Assembly: GCF_900549175.1 (NCBI RefSeq)
Contig: NZ_URNN01000029.1
Location: 1 to 27,547 of the forward strand
Reading direction: 5' to 3'
Source of the DNA: an uncultured Prevotella sp.
GTDB lineage: Bacteria > Bacteroidota > Bacteroidia > Bacteroidales > Bacteroidaceae
DNA: 27,547 bases
The notes under the pieces were generated by a model. That model was given only the letters and a program-made list of their open reading frames with translations, was not told where the DNA came from and did no database searches. Of this stretch, positions 1 through 10,021 are shown in pieces; within the stretch, counting starts at the first letter, position 1, and the number at the start of each line of letters is the position of its first letter. A program made the translations under genes and the position numbers.

Positions 1-43
1 TAAGCCAATAGCATTATGAGCATAAATTATTGCCGGGACATTT

Positions 44-85
44 GGCTTAACTCCATAACTCCCTTTAACTCCTTAACTCCATGCC
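44..85. repeat. TTAACTCC-type tandem low-complexity tract (left edge)
   Basis: Units of TTAACTCC and close variants (ATAACTCC, CTTTAACTCC) follow one another here. The same motif returns near the right edge at about 27207-27257 (inverted) and 27401-27471 (same orientation). A 16-bp stretch at 39-54 is perfectly inverted at 27246-27261. It lies in noncoding DNA; no function can be read from it. Confidence 0.7.
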
Positions 86-159
86 AAGTGAAACTTGAGT
101 TAATATATGTTCAGATAATCAAAGATAAACCTTTTTTGATTATTCTTATCCTCCTGTTT

Positions 160-258
160 TTTGCAGCGCCATTCCCATTTACTATCTTTGCATAAAACAA
201 GCAGCACCCGGCAATTTGAAAACAAGTTTCCATTGCGCCCGCCTGCACTGTCTTTGCA
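160..258 (+). promoter_or_regulatory. Tandem Bacteroidetes-type promoters upstream of glsB-like gene
   Basis: TATCTTTGC at 183-191 matches the Bacteroidetes -7 consensus TAnnTTTG and is preceded by TTTG at 160-163 with a 19-nt spacer, the expected -33 spacing. A second, weaker -7 like element (TGTCTTTGC, 249-257) lies exactly 66 bp downstream. The DNA between them is clearly related to the DNA between the tandem promoters of dapF (2472-2546). The rest of 1-337 contains only the edge repeat and AT-rich leader; I see no gene. Confidence 0.65.
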
Positions 259-337
259 CACAAGACGGAAAAGAAAGAGATAGAGAGAGAAAGAGAATTG
301 TAAAAAGATTGTTTAATGCTTAAAAAAGTTAGTAGTT

Positions 338-580
338 ATGGGAATGATTGGTTCTATCATCATCGGTATTTTGGCCGGATTCGCTGCCGGCAAAATAATG
401 CGCGGCGGCGGTTACGGCTGCCTCATCAACCTCGTCCTCGGTATAGTGGGCGGCGCACTCGGCGGATGGCTGTTTGACCTCATCGGATTGTCATGGAGCG
501 GAACGCTCGGGCAGTTGTGTACGGCTGTTGTCGGCGCTGTGGTTATTCTATCTGTTGCATCATTGTTCAAAAAAGATTGA
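338..580 (+). CDS. GlsB/YeaQ/YmgE family small membrane protein
   Basis: This 80-residue protein is almost entirely hydrophobic and glycine-rich. It has three likely membrane segments (about residues 4-20, 27-48 and 55-75), the second rich in the GxxxG-type spacing typical of the transglycosylase-associated (GlsB/YeaQ) family, and a short basic tail ending KKD. Family members are linked to general stress in several bacteria, but the molecular role is not established. The start at 338 gives a normal family length; an internal Met at codon 3 is an alternative. Two promoter-like sites precede it. It converges with the ammonium transporter, with a palindromic repeat between them. Confidence 0.85.
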   Translation: MGMIGSIIIGILAGFAAGKIMRGGGYGCLINLVLGIVGGALGGWLFDLIGLSWSGTLGQLCTAVVGAVVILSVASLFKKD

Positions 581-628
581 AAGGAGGTGTTCGGTTTTAT
601 CTGACTATGAGACTGTGTCAATATGAGG

Positions 629-787
629 CTGTGTCAAAATAAGGTTCATGCGCATTGTAGGGACATATTCTTGTATTTGTCCGTCTGTAACATCCTGATA
701 TTCAATGGATGTTTGGCGGACAAATACAAGAATATGTCCCTACAAGTTGTTTCCTTTGCATTTTGACACACTCTTATTTTGGCACAG
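629..787. repeat. REPIN/MITE-like palindromic element, copy 1
   Basis: A perfect 28-bp inverted repeat (656-683 against 717-744) encloses a 33-nt loop. Each arm is itself partly palindromic (GGACA near one end, TGTCC near the other), as in paired REP sequences. Outer 15-bp inverted ends, CTGTGTCAAAATAAG (629-643) and its near complement (773-787), bound the unit. A diverged copy lies at 9262-9402. It sits between the converging 3' ends of the glsB-like gene and amt, where the hairpin might also end transcription. It contains no transposase. Confidence 0.8.
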
Positions 788-809
788 TCTCCCAGTTGTT
801 TCCTGTCGC

Positions 810-2174
810 TTACTGCTGCTGTCCGTACTCGGCTATCTCGCGCTCACCGGAGTGGGCAAAGCCGTAGTGCTCGTCGTGTTGGCTCAGATCAAGGCCTATA
901 CGCTCGCTTTTGGCCGACACACGCATGGGGATGGTACGGTCGATAAGCCAATAACCAAAATAGCTCACAAGAAACGTGTATACCACAACCATCACAACAG
1001 CCAGCAGATGGTAGAGGAAGATGACGAAACCGTCCCACGAGCCGGCGATAAGCCCCTCCTGAATGAAAATGCCGGTGAGCACGGTGCCGAAGATACCGCC
1101 GGTGCCATGGGTTGGAAACACATCGAGCGCATCGTCAATGCGTGTATGACTGCGCCAATATACGGCGACATTGCAGATTATGGTTATGACAAAGGATATG
1201 AAGATGCTTTGGCCTACTGTAACATAGCCCGCCGAGGGGGTGATGGCCACCAGTCCCACAACGCAGCCCACAGCCGCCCCCATGGCCGACGGTTTGCGTC
1301 CACGCAGACAGTCGAAGAATATCCATGTCATCATGGCCGTGGCCGAAGCGGTATTCGTATTGAGAAATGCCTTCACGGCCATACCGTCGGCCATAAGCGA
1401 CGAACCGGCATTGAAACCGAACCACCCGAGCCAGAGCATGGCCGCACCAAGCAACACGAAAGGTATGTTGGCCGGCTCGGAACGCCGCGTGGCCGTACGT
1501 CTCCGCCCTAAAAAGATGGCTCCCGCCAGTGCTGCGACACCCGATGAGGCATGAACGACGATACCACCGGCAAAATCCACCACGCCCCAACGCTGGAACA
1601 GTCCGTCCGGATGCCATGTCATATGAGCCAATGGACAATAGATGGTGACGAAGAAGAATATCATGAAAAACATGTAGGCGGAAAACCTGACACGTTCGGC
1701 AAAAGAGCCTGTGATAAGCGAGGGGGTAATAATGGCGAATTTCATCTGAAACAGGGCGTAAAGCGCCAATGGTATGGTGGCTCCGCCGAGAATCTTACCT
1801 GTGGGTGTGGTATATACGGCGGCTCCCACATTGTCAAACATAAGGAATGTCAACGGGTTGCCAATCACCCCGCCTATGTCATCGCCAAAACAGAGGCTGA
1901 AGCCGAACACAACCCACAGCACCGATATCAACCCCATGGCTATGAAACTCTGGAGCATGGTTGATATCACGTTTTTGGCTCCCACCATGCCACCGTAAAA
2001 GAACGACAGTCCCGGAGTCATCATCAGTACAAAGATTGTGGCGGTAATAAGCCATGCCACATCGGCTGCGCTGACCGTTGAGAAATCACATTCGAACGAA
2101 GGCTCCTTTGAGAACAAACCCGCTATGGCTATTATCACCATAGACGTCATAAGTATAATCCATCTTTTCTTCAT
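810..2174 (-). CDS. amt: Ammonium transporter (Amt/MEP/Rh family)
   Basis: A 454-residue polytopic membrane protein. It has a hydrophobic N-terminal leader (KKRWIILMTSMV) followed by the Amt core: TPGLSFFYGGMVGAKN, the family signature DFAGGIVVHASSG carrying the first pore histidine, and a late HGTGGIFGTVLTG segment carrying the second. Amt channels move ammonium across the inner membrane. I chose the ATG at 2174 because the 15 residues before it are polar and follow a promoter-like site. Its neighbours include glutamine synthetase 2.7 kb away, which fits nitrogen assimilation, though the gene faces away from it. No adjacent glnK/PII gene is visible, which is unusual but not exceptional for amt. 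Confidence 0.95.
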   Translation of the reverse strand: MKKRWIILMTSMVIIAIAGLFSKEPSFECDFSTVSAADVAWLITATIFVLMMTPGLSFFYGGMVGAKNVISTMLQSFIAMGLISVLWVVFGFSLCFGDDIGGVIGNPLTFLMFDNVGAAVYTTPTGKILGGATIPLALYALFQMKFAIITPSLITGSFAERVRFSAYMFFMIFFFVTIYCPLAHMTWHPDGLFQRWGVVDFAGGIVVHASSGVAALAGAIFLGRRRTATRRSEPANIPFVLLGAAMLWLGWFGFNAGSSLMADGMAVKAFLNTNTASATAMMTWIFFDCLRGRKPSAMGAAVGCVVGLVAITPSAGYVTVGQSIFISFVITIICNVAVYWRSHTRIDDALDVFPTHGTGGIFGTVLTGIFIQEGLIAGSWDGFVIFLYHLLAVVMVVVYTFLVSYFGYWLIDRTIPMRVSAKSERIGLDLSQHDEHYGFAHSGEREIAEYGQQQ

Positions 2175-2261
2175 AACTATTATTGTGTTGTTTGATTTAT
2201 ATTTCCTGTCATGTGGCACTATCCCAATATGTACAATCTTACGTTATGTCGCAATGACGGT

Positions 2262-2293
2262 GCAAAATTACGACATTATGACATTTAAAACAA
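2262..2293 (-). promoter_or_regulatory. Candidate promoter of amt
   Basis: On the minus strand TAATTTTGC (2270 to 2262) fits the Bacteroidetes -7 consensus TAnnTTTG. A -33 like CTTG whose TTG lies at 2293-2291 precedes it with a 20-nt spacer. The leader to the chosen ATG at 2174 would be about 80 nt. Confidence 0.5.
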
Positions 2294-2471
2294 GTACAGC
2301 ACAAGCATTATGTTATCATTTGCCCGATTCTGTTTATATATATGCTTATTTACATATTGTTTAATTTCAATTTGTAAGTCTTCTGGCTTGTTTCTGTTTC
2401 AAATCGTAACAAAAGAAGGATTAGTAGATAAAAACGATAAAATATCCGCCGGTGTTTTTTCCAATTCGTTG

Positions 2472-2578
2472 TATCTTTGCACACGATAAGCTGCACCTCA
2501 GCAATTTCAAGCAAGCTTGATTGCGTTCGGTTTGCATTATCCTTGCACACGATAAGCTGCACCTCAGCAATTTCAAGC
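2472..2578 (+). promoter_or_regulatory. Tandem promoter cassette with 36-bp direct repeat upstream of dapF
   Basis: TATCTTTGC (2472-2480) and TATCCTTGC (2538-2546) are -7 like elements spaced 66 bp apart. Each is followed by the same 36-bp sequence (2477-2512 and 2543-2578, identical), which includes AAGCTGCACCTCAGCAATTT. A TTG at 2517-2519, 18 nt before the second element, can serve as its -33. The whole unit is homologous to the region before the glsB-like gene. The second copy ends about 34 nt before the dapF ATG. Confidence 0.65.
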
Positions 2579-2612
2579 GAGAAGAAGATACTAAAAGTAA
2601 AGGATTGACAAT

Positions 2613-3473
2613 ATGAGCAAGACCATCAAGTTCACCAAGATGCACGGAGCCGGCAACGACTATATATACGTAGACACCTCGTTATACGACATTGCCAATC
2701 CGGAGGCTGTCGCCATAAAATGGAGCGACCGCCACAAGGGCATCGGCAGTGACGGGCTGGTGCTTATAGGCAAACCGGACATACCCGAAGCTGACTTTTC
2801 CATGCGCATCTTCAATGCCGACGGTTCGGAAGCCATAATGTGCGGGAATGCCTCGCGCTGCATAGGCAAATACGTGCACGACAGGGGACTGACGGACAAG
2901 ACAGAAATACGCCTGCTCACACTGTCAGGCATAAAGACACTCAGCCTGCACTTGGGAGCAAACAACACGACAGAAAGCGTGACAGTGGACATGCTCGCCC
3001 CGAGATTGGCCTCACCCAGCCAGCTGGCCACACCCGACGGTACAATGACCGACGGTGAGGTGGAAGCCGGCGGCCGGGTGTTCAAAGGTACATTCGTATC
3101 TATGGGCAACCCTCATTTTGTAATATTCACGGATAACATCGACGATATCGACATTGCACGTTATGGGGCATTGCTGGAGCACAACCCGCTCTTCCCCGAA
3201 CGTTGCAATATCGAGTTTGCCCGCATTACCGGCACCGGCCGCATACGCTGTCGTGTGTGGGAACGCGGCAGCGGTATCACAATGGCCTGCGGCACCGGTG
3301 CCTGTGCCACCGCCGTGGCCGCCGCAATGACCGGACGCGCCCCACGACACTGTACAATAGTGATGGACGGAGGCGAGCTGGACATTCACTGGAACGAGAC
3401 CGACGGACATGTTTACAAGACCGGCCCCGCCGAATTTGTTTTCGACGGAGAGGCGGAGAACGTTGAAAATTGA
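2613..3473 (+). CDS. dapF: Diaminopimelate epimerase
   Basis: This 286-residue protein, a normal length for the family, converts L,L-diaminopimelate to meso-diaminopimelate, the precursor of lysine and peptidoglycan cross-links. The N-terminus KFTKMHGAGNDYIYVD is the classic DapF start. The two catalytic cysteines are visible in CGNASRC (Cys77) and MACGTGACAT (Cys226). The start at 2613 places KFTKMHGAGND at the usual position. It is cytosolic. The next gene, dapL, supplies its substrate; the 70-bp gap contains no promoter-like motif, so the two are probably co-transcribed. Confidence 0.97.
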   Translation: MSKTIKFTKMHGAGNDYIYVDTSLYDIANPEAVAIKWSDRHKGIGSDGLVLIGKPDIPEADFSMRIFNADGSEAIMCGNASRCIGKYVHDRGLTDKTEIRLLTLSGIKTLSLHLGANNTTESVTVDMLAPRLASPSQLATPDGTMTDGEVEAGGRVFKGTFVSMGNPHFVIFTDNIDDIDIARYGALLEHNPLFPERCNIEFARITGTGRIRCRVWERGSGITMACGTGACATAVAAAMTGRAPRHCTIVMDGGELDIHWNETDGHVYKTGPAEFVFDGEAENVEN

Positions 3474-3543
3474 AAATTGAATATTAGGAAACCGGATATC
3501 AGGAATTGAAACTTCAAAACAACAACATAAAAAGAATCATATC

Positions 3544-4773
3544 ATGGCATTAGTAAACGAACATTTCCTCAAGCTGCCGGACAACTATCTGTTCGCAGAC
3601 ATCGCAAAGAAAGTAAATGCCTTCAAGGTCTCCCACCCCAACGCCGACGTGATAAGCCTCGGCATAGGTGACGTGACGCAGCCCATTTGTCCGGCTGTGA
3701 TCGAAGCCATGCACAAGGCTGTGGGCGAGATGGCCACCAAAGATACATTCCGCGGCTACGGCCCCGAACAGGGGTACCCGTTTCTGCGCGAGGCAATAGT
3801 GAAAAACGACTTTCTGCCCCGCGGCATACACCTCGACCCCAACGAAATATTCATCAACGACGGTGCAAAAAGCGACACCGGCAATATACAGGAACTCGTG
3901 CGCTGGGACAACAGCATCGGCGTGACCGACCCCATATATCCCGTATACATAGACTCAAACGTGATGATAGGACGCGCCGGAACGGTGAACAACGGCAAGT
4001 GGAGCAACGTGATATACATGCCCTGCACGGCCGAAAACAACTTTGTGCCGCAGATTCCCGACCGACGGGTTGACATCATCTATCTGTGCTACCCCAACAA
4101 CCCGACCGGTACGGTGATATCGAGAGAAGAACTGCGCAAATGGGTCAATTACGCGCTGAAAAACGACACGCTGATATTCTACGATGCGGCCTACGAAGCA
4201 TATATACAGGACAAGGACATACCCCACTCCATCTACGAGATAAAGGGAGCGCGCAAGGTGGCGATAGAATTTCACAGTTATTCAAAGACAGCCGGATTCA
4301 CCGGCCTGCGCTGCGGATATACCGTCGTGCCGAAAGAAATAACGGCAGGCACCATCGACGGACGCGAACGCATATCGCTGCACCAGTTGTGGTACCGCCG
4401 CCAATGCACAAAATTCAACGGCACAAGCTATGTGAGCCAGCGGGCGGCGGAGGCCATATACACGCCCGAAGGCAAAGAGCAGGTGAAAAAGACCATACAA
4501 TACTACATGACCAACGCCCGGATAATGCGCGAGGCACTCACCGGCTACGGCCTGCAGGTGTTCGGCGGAGAAAACGCCCCCTACCTGTGGGTGAAAACGC
4601 CGAAAGGTGAAAGCAGCTGGCGCTTTTTCGAACAGATGCTTTACGAGGCACGCGTGGTATGTACGCCGGGCGTGGGGTTCGGTCCGAGTGGCGAGGGATA
4701 TGTCAGACTGACGGCTTTCGGCATGCGCGAATACTGCGAGCAAGCCATGGAACGGCTGAAAAAATGGCTCTGA
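3544..4773 (+). CDS. dapL: LL-diaminopimelate aminotransferase
   Basis: A 409-residue fold-type I PLP aminotransferase. It has SLGIGDVTQPICP near the N-terminus, CYPNNPTGT (182-190), DAAYEAY (214-220) and the PLP-lysine motif HSYSKTAGFTGLRCGY with Lys248. These match DapL, which makes L,L-DAP directly from tetrahydrodipicolinate and so bypasses the succinylase branch. Direct adjacency to dapF supports this over a generic aspartate aminotransferase, because the DapL product is the DapF substrate. The start MALVNEHFLKLPDNYLF matches the expected family beginning. Cytosolic. Confidence 0.96.
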   Translation: MALVNEHFLKLPDNYLFADIAKKVNAFKVSHPNADVISLGIGDVTQPICPAVIEAMHKAVGEMATKDTFRGYGPEQGYPFLREAIVKNDFLPRGIHLDPNEIFINDGAKSDTGNIQELVRWDNSIGVTDPIYPVYIDSNVMIGRAGTVNNGKWSNVIYMPCTAENNFVPQIPDRRVDIIYLCYPNNPTGTVISREELRKWVNYALKNDTLIFYDAAYEAYIQDKDIPHSIYEIKGARKVAIEFHSYSKTAGFTGLRCGYTVVPKEITAGTIDGRERISLHQLWYRRQCTKFNGTSYVSQRAAEAIYTPEGKEQVKKTIQYYMTNARIMREALTGYGLQVFGGENAPYLWVKTPKGESSWRFFEQMLYEARVVCTPGVGFGPSGEGYVRLTAFGMREYCEQAMERLKKWL

Positions 4774-4875
4774 GAAAGCTGCGGAAACAAATAACTCCGG
4801 GAAACAATACACACACAAACACAAAATAAAACACGGTTATTGACAAAAAACATAACCCACAAATACAAAATGACA

Positions 4876-7065
<2,190 letters not shown>

Positions 7066-7071
7066 AAAAAC

Positions 7072-7134
7072 ACCACCTACCCAAAGGGGGAAGCCCCACC
7101 CAACCTCCCCAAAGGGAAGGGGAATGGAGGTGGT
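7072..7134. repeat. Palindromic GC-rich intergenic repeat after glnN
   Basis: ACCACCT (7072-7078) is matched by AGGTGGT (7128-7134). Between them lie nested complementary runs of C and G such as CCCAAAGGGGG and CCCCAAAGGGAAGGGG. The unit starts 6 bp after the glnN stop. It resembles the common 'CCCCAAAGGGG' dispersed repeats of Prevotella-like genomes, a recollection I could not test here. Confidence 0.55.
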
Positions 7135-7160
7135 ACCGCATACCGGAAAGAGGAGACTGA

Positions 7161-7235
7161 AAGAAAAAGGTCCCGTTACTGATATACCGACGGGACATTT
7201 CACAGACTATCTATTTCTTTTTTGGTTGTTTGAAG
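7161..7235 (-). terminator. Hairpin terminator for the sigma-factor operon (repeat copy A)
   Basis: On the minus strand GTCCCGT (7196-7190) pairs with ACGGGAC (7176-7170) and is followed by a T-rich run (complement of the A-run before 7170). This is a rho-independent type end for the gene stopping at 7315. About 75 bp here, including TTTTGGTTGTTTGAA, recur at 10271-10343 after the kinase operon, with about four in five bases identical by eye. Confidence 0.6.
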
Positions 7236-7241
7236 TTTGCA

Positions 7242-7276
7242 GCGACGGACACTGTGAAGTGTTCCGTCGCTTTTTT
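7242..7276 (+). terminator. Rho-independent terminator of the dapF-dapL-glnN strand
   Basis: GCGACGGA (7242-7249) pairs with TCCGTCGC (7263-7270); CAC/GTG extends the stem with one bulged base, and a T6 run (7271-7276) follows directly. This is a strong intrinsic terminator on the plus strand, 177 bp after the glnN stop. Confidence 0.85.
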
Positions 7277-7314
7277 CTTCTGTCCCGCTCATTTCTTATC
7301 CGACAGTCTGTCAA

Positions 7315-8655
7315 CTATTTACGTCCAAAGGTGAATCGCAATCCGAGATTCAAATTGAAATTGAACTGCTTGTCTTTATAAATGGTATTTAACGAAGAGC
7401 CATCATCAAAATAGTAACTGACACCGGGTTCAACATAAATACCCGCCGACGGCAATACATTATACTGCAAGCCTGCAGAAGCATTGACGGACCACTGGAA
7501 CGGTTTCTCACCGATGTCGCCCGACTCTTTCTTCTCTACCCGATTGTTGATTACATATTCCTTTTCTTGTTTGCCCGACACACACTTTTCTGCAAGTACA
7601 CCGGATGAAGCATACAGTTCAAAACCCTTCCACGATACTATCTGACATTTCACATTTAGCGGAACACCTACATAATGCAAAGTCTGTCTGCCCGTGATAT
7701 AATGTCTGTCGCTGCCGTTGCGCATATCTGACGTGAGACGGGTATAGCTGACGCCACTCTCCAAAGCAAACCGCTCATTGACTTTATAGGCAAACGAGAG
7801 GCCGGCTCTGACAGGCAGATGGTGCTTGATGTCGTTTTTCACTTCCTTGCCGTCGTTATAAAGAAGTATTCCGAGCAAAGGGCTGTCTTTCCAATCTGAT
7901 TTGTCCGACCCTATGCCCATAGAAACCGCTTCGACGGATTGACTGTCGAAAGCCGAACGCGTCCCGCCGGCCATGAACACACCCATCGAAAGTCGTCCTG
8001 ACCTGCTTCTCCCCACATTGGCTTGGGCTATATGATTATTCCGGTAATTGTCATTATAATGGCTACGCTTGGGGTCTCGACTATCGTTTCGATTATTCTC
8101 GTCATTACGCTGATTAGGGGTTTGGCCGTGAGTGTCGGATGTTTCTCCGGATATATTCCGTTCCGTTTCCTGCTCTTCAATGTCTGCCGCAGATACGGCC
8201 CCAACATTCTTGTCCATCGCGGAACGCACATCAGGCGTTGCGGTATGTACATCAGGAATGGTTTCTGCCAACAGCTTCTTGTCATATTCAGCAGAAGAAG
8301 ACACCTGTTCCGCCTCTGCCGTAGAAGGGTTCTTGTCATGCCCAACAGAAGAAGACACTACGGAAGAAGCCTTGCCAGCCGCCGTCATCCCAATCTCTTC
8401 CGGAGCCAATGATGCCGACTGCTGCACAATGTCATCGCTCAGGAAATAACCCGCCGAAAAAACTATTGCCACCATTGCGGCCACAGCCGCTGCCCGCCTT
8501 GCCCACAACCAAACCACAGATGCTTTGCCACCGGCATGCCCAGCCTGTTCCGCCTGCTGTCTTGCACGGCAAATGTCGTCCCACAAGCCACAAGGTTCGT
8601 CCGCCTCATAGTCGGCCATCTTGTCGTGTATGTCTTTCAACCAATCTTCTTTCAT
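7315..8655 (-). CDS. Membrane-anchored outer-membrane beta-barrel-type protein, possible anti-sigma fusion
   Basis: A 446-residue protein. Residues 1-50 are polar and begin MKEDWLKDIHDKMADYE, like small cytosolic anti-sigma tails. A hydrophobic segment spans about 54-72, a low-complexity Ser/Glu/Asn-rich stretch about 75-215, and the last ~200 residues alternate in the manner of an outer-membrane beta-barrel (PorT/OMP_b-brl type), ending LGLRFTFGRK. The start overlaps the sigma-factor stop (ATGA), so the two are translationally coupled, as sigma/anti-sigma pairs usually are. If the N-terminus is an anti-sigma domain, the protein would need to span both membranes, which is unusual. The alternative is a barrel protein with a long signal-anchor. 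Confidence 0.75.
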   Translation of the reverse strand: MKEDWLKDIHDKMADYEADEPCGLWDDICRARQQAEQAGHAGGKASVVWLWARRAAAVAAMVAIVFSAGYFLSDDIVQQSASLAPEEIGMTAAGKASSVVSSSVGHDKNPSTAEAEQVSSSAEYDKKLLAETIPDVHTATPDVRSAMDKNVGAVSAADIEEQETERNISGETSDTHGQTPNQRNDENNRNDSRDPKRSHYNDNYRNNHIAQANVGRSRSGRLSMGVFMAGGTRSAFDSQSVEAVSMGIGSDKSDWKDSPLLGILLYNDGKEVKNDIKHHLPVRAGLSFAYKVNERFALESGVSYTRLTSDMRNGSDRHYITGRQTLHYVGVPLNVKCQIVSWKGFELYASSGVLAEKCVSGKQEKEYVINNRVEKKESGDIGEKPFQWSVNASAGLQYNVLPSAGIYVEPGVSYYFDDGSSLNTIYKDKQFNFNLNLGLRFTFGRK

Positions 8656-9221
8656 TTTGATATAGGATAAAGCTTGTTATACTGTTTGATTTTCGCGGCC
8701 AGCATGGCTTTGGCCCTGTGTAATTGAGAGGCGGAAGAGTTTTCCCTGATGCCGAGCAATTCTGCTATCTCCTTATGGCTTTTCTCTTCTATAACGTACA
8801 GATTGAACACTGTGCGGTAACCGTCGGGCAGTTCACGTATCATGGAATGAATGACCGCGGGAGGAATACCCTCGGTATCAGGCTCTTCATCCGGCATGTC
8901 CATAGTTTCCTGTTTCAGTTCCACGAAATTCATCCGCCCGTTTTGTCTCACGAACTTCATCGTTTCGTTCAACACAATTCTTGTCATCCAACCTTTCAAC
9001 GAGCCGTCTCCGCGGTATTCAAAGGTGTCTGTCGAAGAAAATATCTTCAAGAACGCGTTCTGCAACACGTCTTTTATATCTTCCTCATCATAAATATATC
9101 GGGAACATACTGCCGAGAGATAACGGACGTACCGGCAATACACAACATGCATTGCCCGCTCGTCACCTTCCTTTATAAGGTGAACCAGCACTTCCTCGCT
9201 ATCCCTCGCGTTTTTAGACAT
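8652..9221 (-). CDS. ECF-type RNA polymerase sigma factor
   Basis: A 189-residue sigma-70 family protein of ECF size. Region 2 (about residues 12-85) includes YRYVRYLSAVCSRYI-like helices and DIKDVLQNAFLKIF, the core-binding/-10 helix. Region 4 (about 130-180) has LPDGYRTVFNLYVIEEKSHKEIAELLGI followed by SSASQLHRAKAML, a clear helix-turn-helix. The Met at 9221 gives MSKNARDSEE and a normal region 2 start; the longer reading to 9287 would run into the upstream REPIN-like repeat. It overlaps the downstream barrel gene by 4 bp. I see no clean TAnnTTTG promoter upstream, which would fit autoregulation through a different promoter class. Confidence 0.95.
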   Translation of the reverse strand: MSKNARDSEEVLVHLIKEGDERAMHVVYCRYVRYLSAVCSRYIYDEEDIKDVLQNAFLKIFSSTDTFEYRGDGSLKGWMTRIVLNETMKFVRQNGRMNFVELKQETMDMPDEEPDTEGIPPAVIHSMIRELPDGYRTVFNLYVIEEKSHKEIAELLGIRENSSASQLHRAKAMLAAKIKQYNKLYPISK

Positions 9222-9261
9222 TGATACTATCGTTGGTTTCCTATCATATTGGCAATGATGG

Positions 9262-9402
9262 TGTGTCAAAATAAGGTTCATGCACATTGTAGGGACATAT
9301 TCTTGTATTTGTCCGTTTGTAACATCCTGATATTCAATGGCTGTTTGGCGGACAAATACAAGAATTGTCCCTACAGGTTGGAAGAGTTTAATCTTGACAC
9401 AG
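9262..9402. repeat. REPIN/MITE-like palindromic element, copy 2
   Basis: The left arm 9288-9315 is identical to the 28-bp arm of copy 1. The right arm 9349-9375 carries a 1-base deletion. The loop differs by only a few bases. The outer end TGTGTCAAAATAAG (9262-9275) matches copy 1, and the right outer end is shortened (TTGACACAG, 9394-9402). It lies about 40 bp upstream of the sigma-factor start and 38 bp after the lipoprotein stop, so it could separate the two transcripts. Confidence 0.8.
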
Positions 9403-9439
9403 CCTCATCCGTCCAAAAAACTATCCTGTGCAGAGAGGC

Positions 9440-10012
9440 TTACTCTACCGTAACAGAAATCGTGCCTTTCAGCTCGTCTTTGTCAGCCACTGTAACCGTG
9501 GTTTTACCGGCTTTCACACCTGTCACCGTTATTACACCGTCTTCAACACTTGCCGTAGCTACCGACTCGTCATCTACCGTAACCGTGTAAGGAGCTGTTC
9601 CGTTTGCCACAGCAACCGTCTCTTCATTACCCACAGCCACACTGACATCCGCCTTGTCAAACTCCAGCGCAGCGACCTTGTTTACTGTAACGGCCAGCAT
9701 ACCAACCTTGTTGTTCTTGTCGGATACTCTGACAATCACATTACCTTCTTTCACTCCCGTCACGGTAATGATGTCTTCATCCACCTCTACAGTAGCTATC
9801 TCCTCGTCACCTGACGTAACGGTATAGGGTGCTGCGCCACCGCTCACGGTTATATCCGTACTTGCGCCCACAGTCACTTCTGCCTTGGCGGGACTGAATG
9901 TAAACGGCGGTACCACTTCGTCATCATCGTCACACGACACAACGGTCATTGCAAACATGCAGCACAGTATTGCGGCTGCAAATTTAAGGAATTTAATTTG
10001 ATTCATCTTCAT
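9440..10012 (-). CDS. Lipoprotein with two tandem Ig-like (Big_2-type) domains
   Basis: A 190-residue lipoprotein. A signal peptide ends in the lipobox VVSC (Cys27), followed immediately by DDDDE, the acidic pattern known to direct Bacteroidetes lipoproteins to the cell surface. Two homologous ~77-residue domains follow (about 36-112 and 113-190). Each contains VSVAVGNEETVAVANGTAPY-type and ITVTGVKxGxxxVxVxDK segments, as in bacterial Ig-like group 2 folds. Likely a surface adhesin-like or structural protein; the ligand is unknown. ATGs at 10012 and 10006 are both possible. It is separated from the sigma operon by a REPIN-like repeat and preceded by a leader with an inverted repeat. Confidence 0.85.
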   Translation of the reverse strand: MKMNQIKFLKFAAAILCCMFAMTVVSCDDDDEVVPPFTFSPAKAEVTVGASTDITVSGGAAPYTVTSGDEEIATVEVDEDIITVTGVKEGNVIVRVSDKNNKVGMLAVTVNKVAALEFDKADVSVAVGNEETVAVANGTAPYTVTVDDESVATASVEDGVITVTGVKAGKTTVTVADKDELKGTISVTVE

Positions 10013-10021
10013 TTTTTTAAT

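Noticed and set aside
44..85. Possible CRISPR-like array from repeated TTAACTCC units here and at the right edge
   Set aside because: Units are 8-10 bp, contiguous and degenerate, with no regular spacers and no cas genes nearby.
629..787. Insertion sequence
   Set aside because: Far too short and without a transposase frame; a non-autonomous palindromic repeat fits better.
705..1511. Open frame of 268 codons on the plus strand
   Set aside because: It is antisense to amt; its translation is low-complexity His/Arg-rich with no family resemblance, while the minus strand gives a full ammonium transporter.
2350..2645. Short minus-strand frames with repeated residues (QLIVCKD, RCSLSCA)
   Set aside because: The repetition comes from the 36-bp direct repeat of the dapF promoter cassette; they overlap the promoter and the dapF start.
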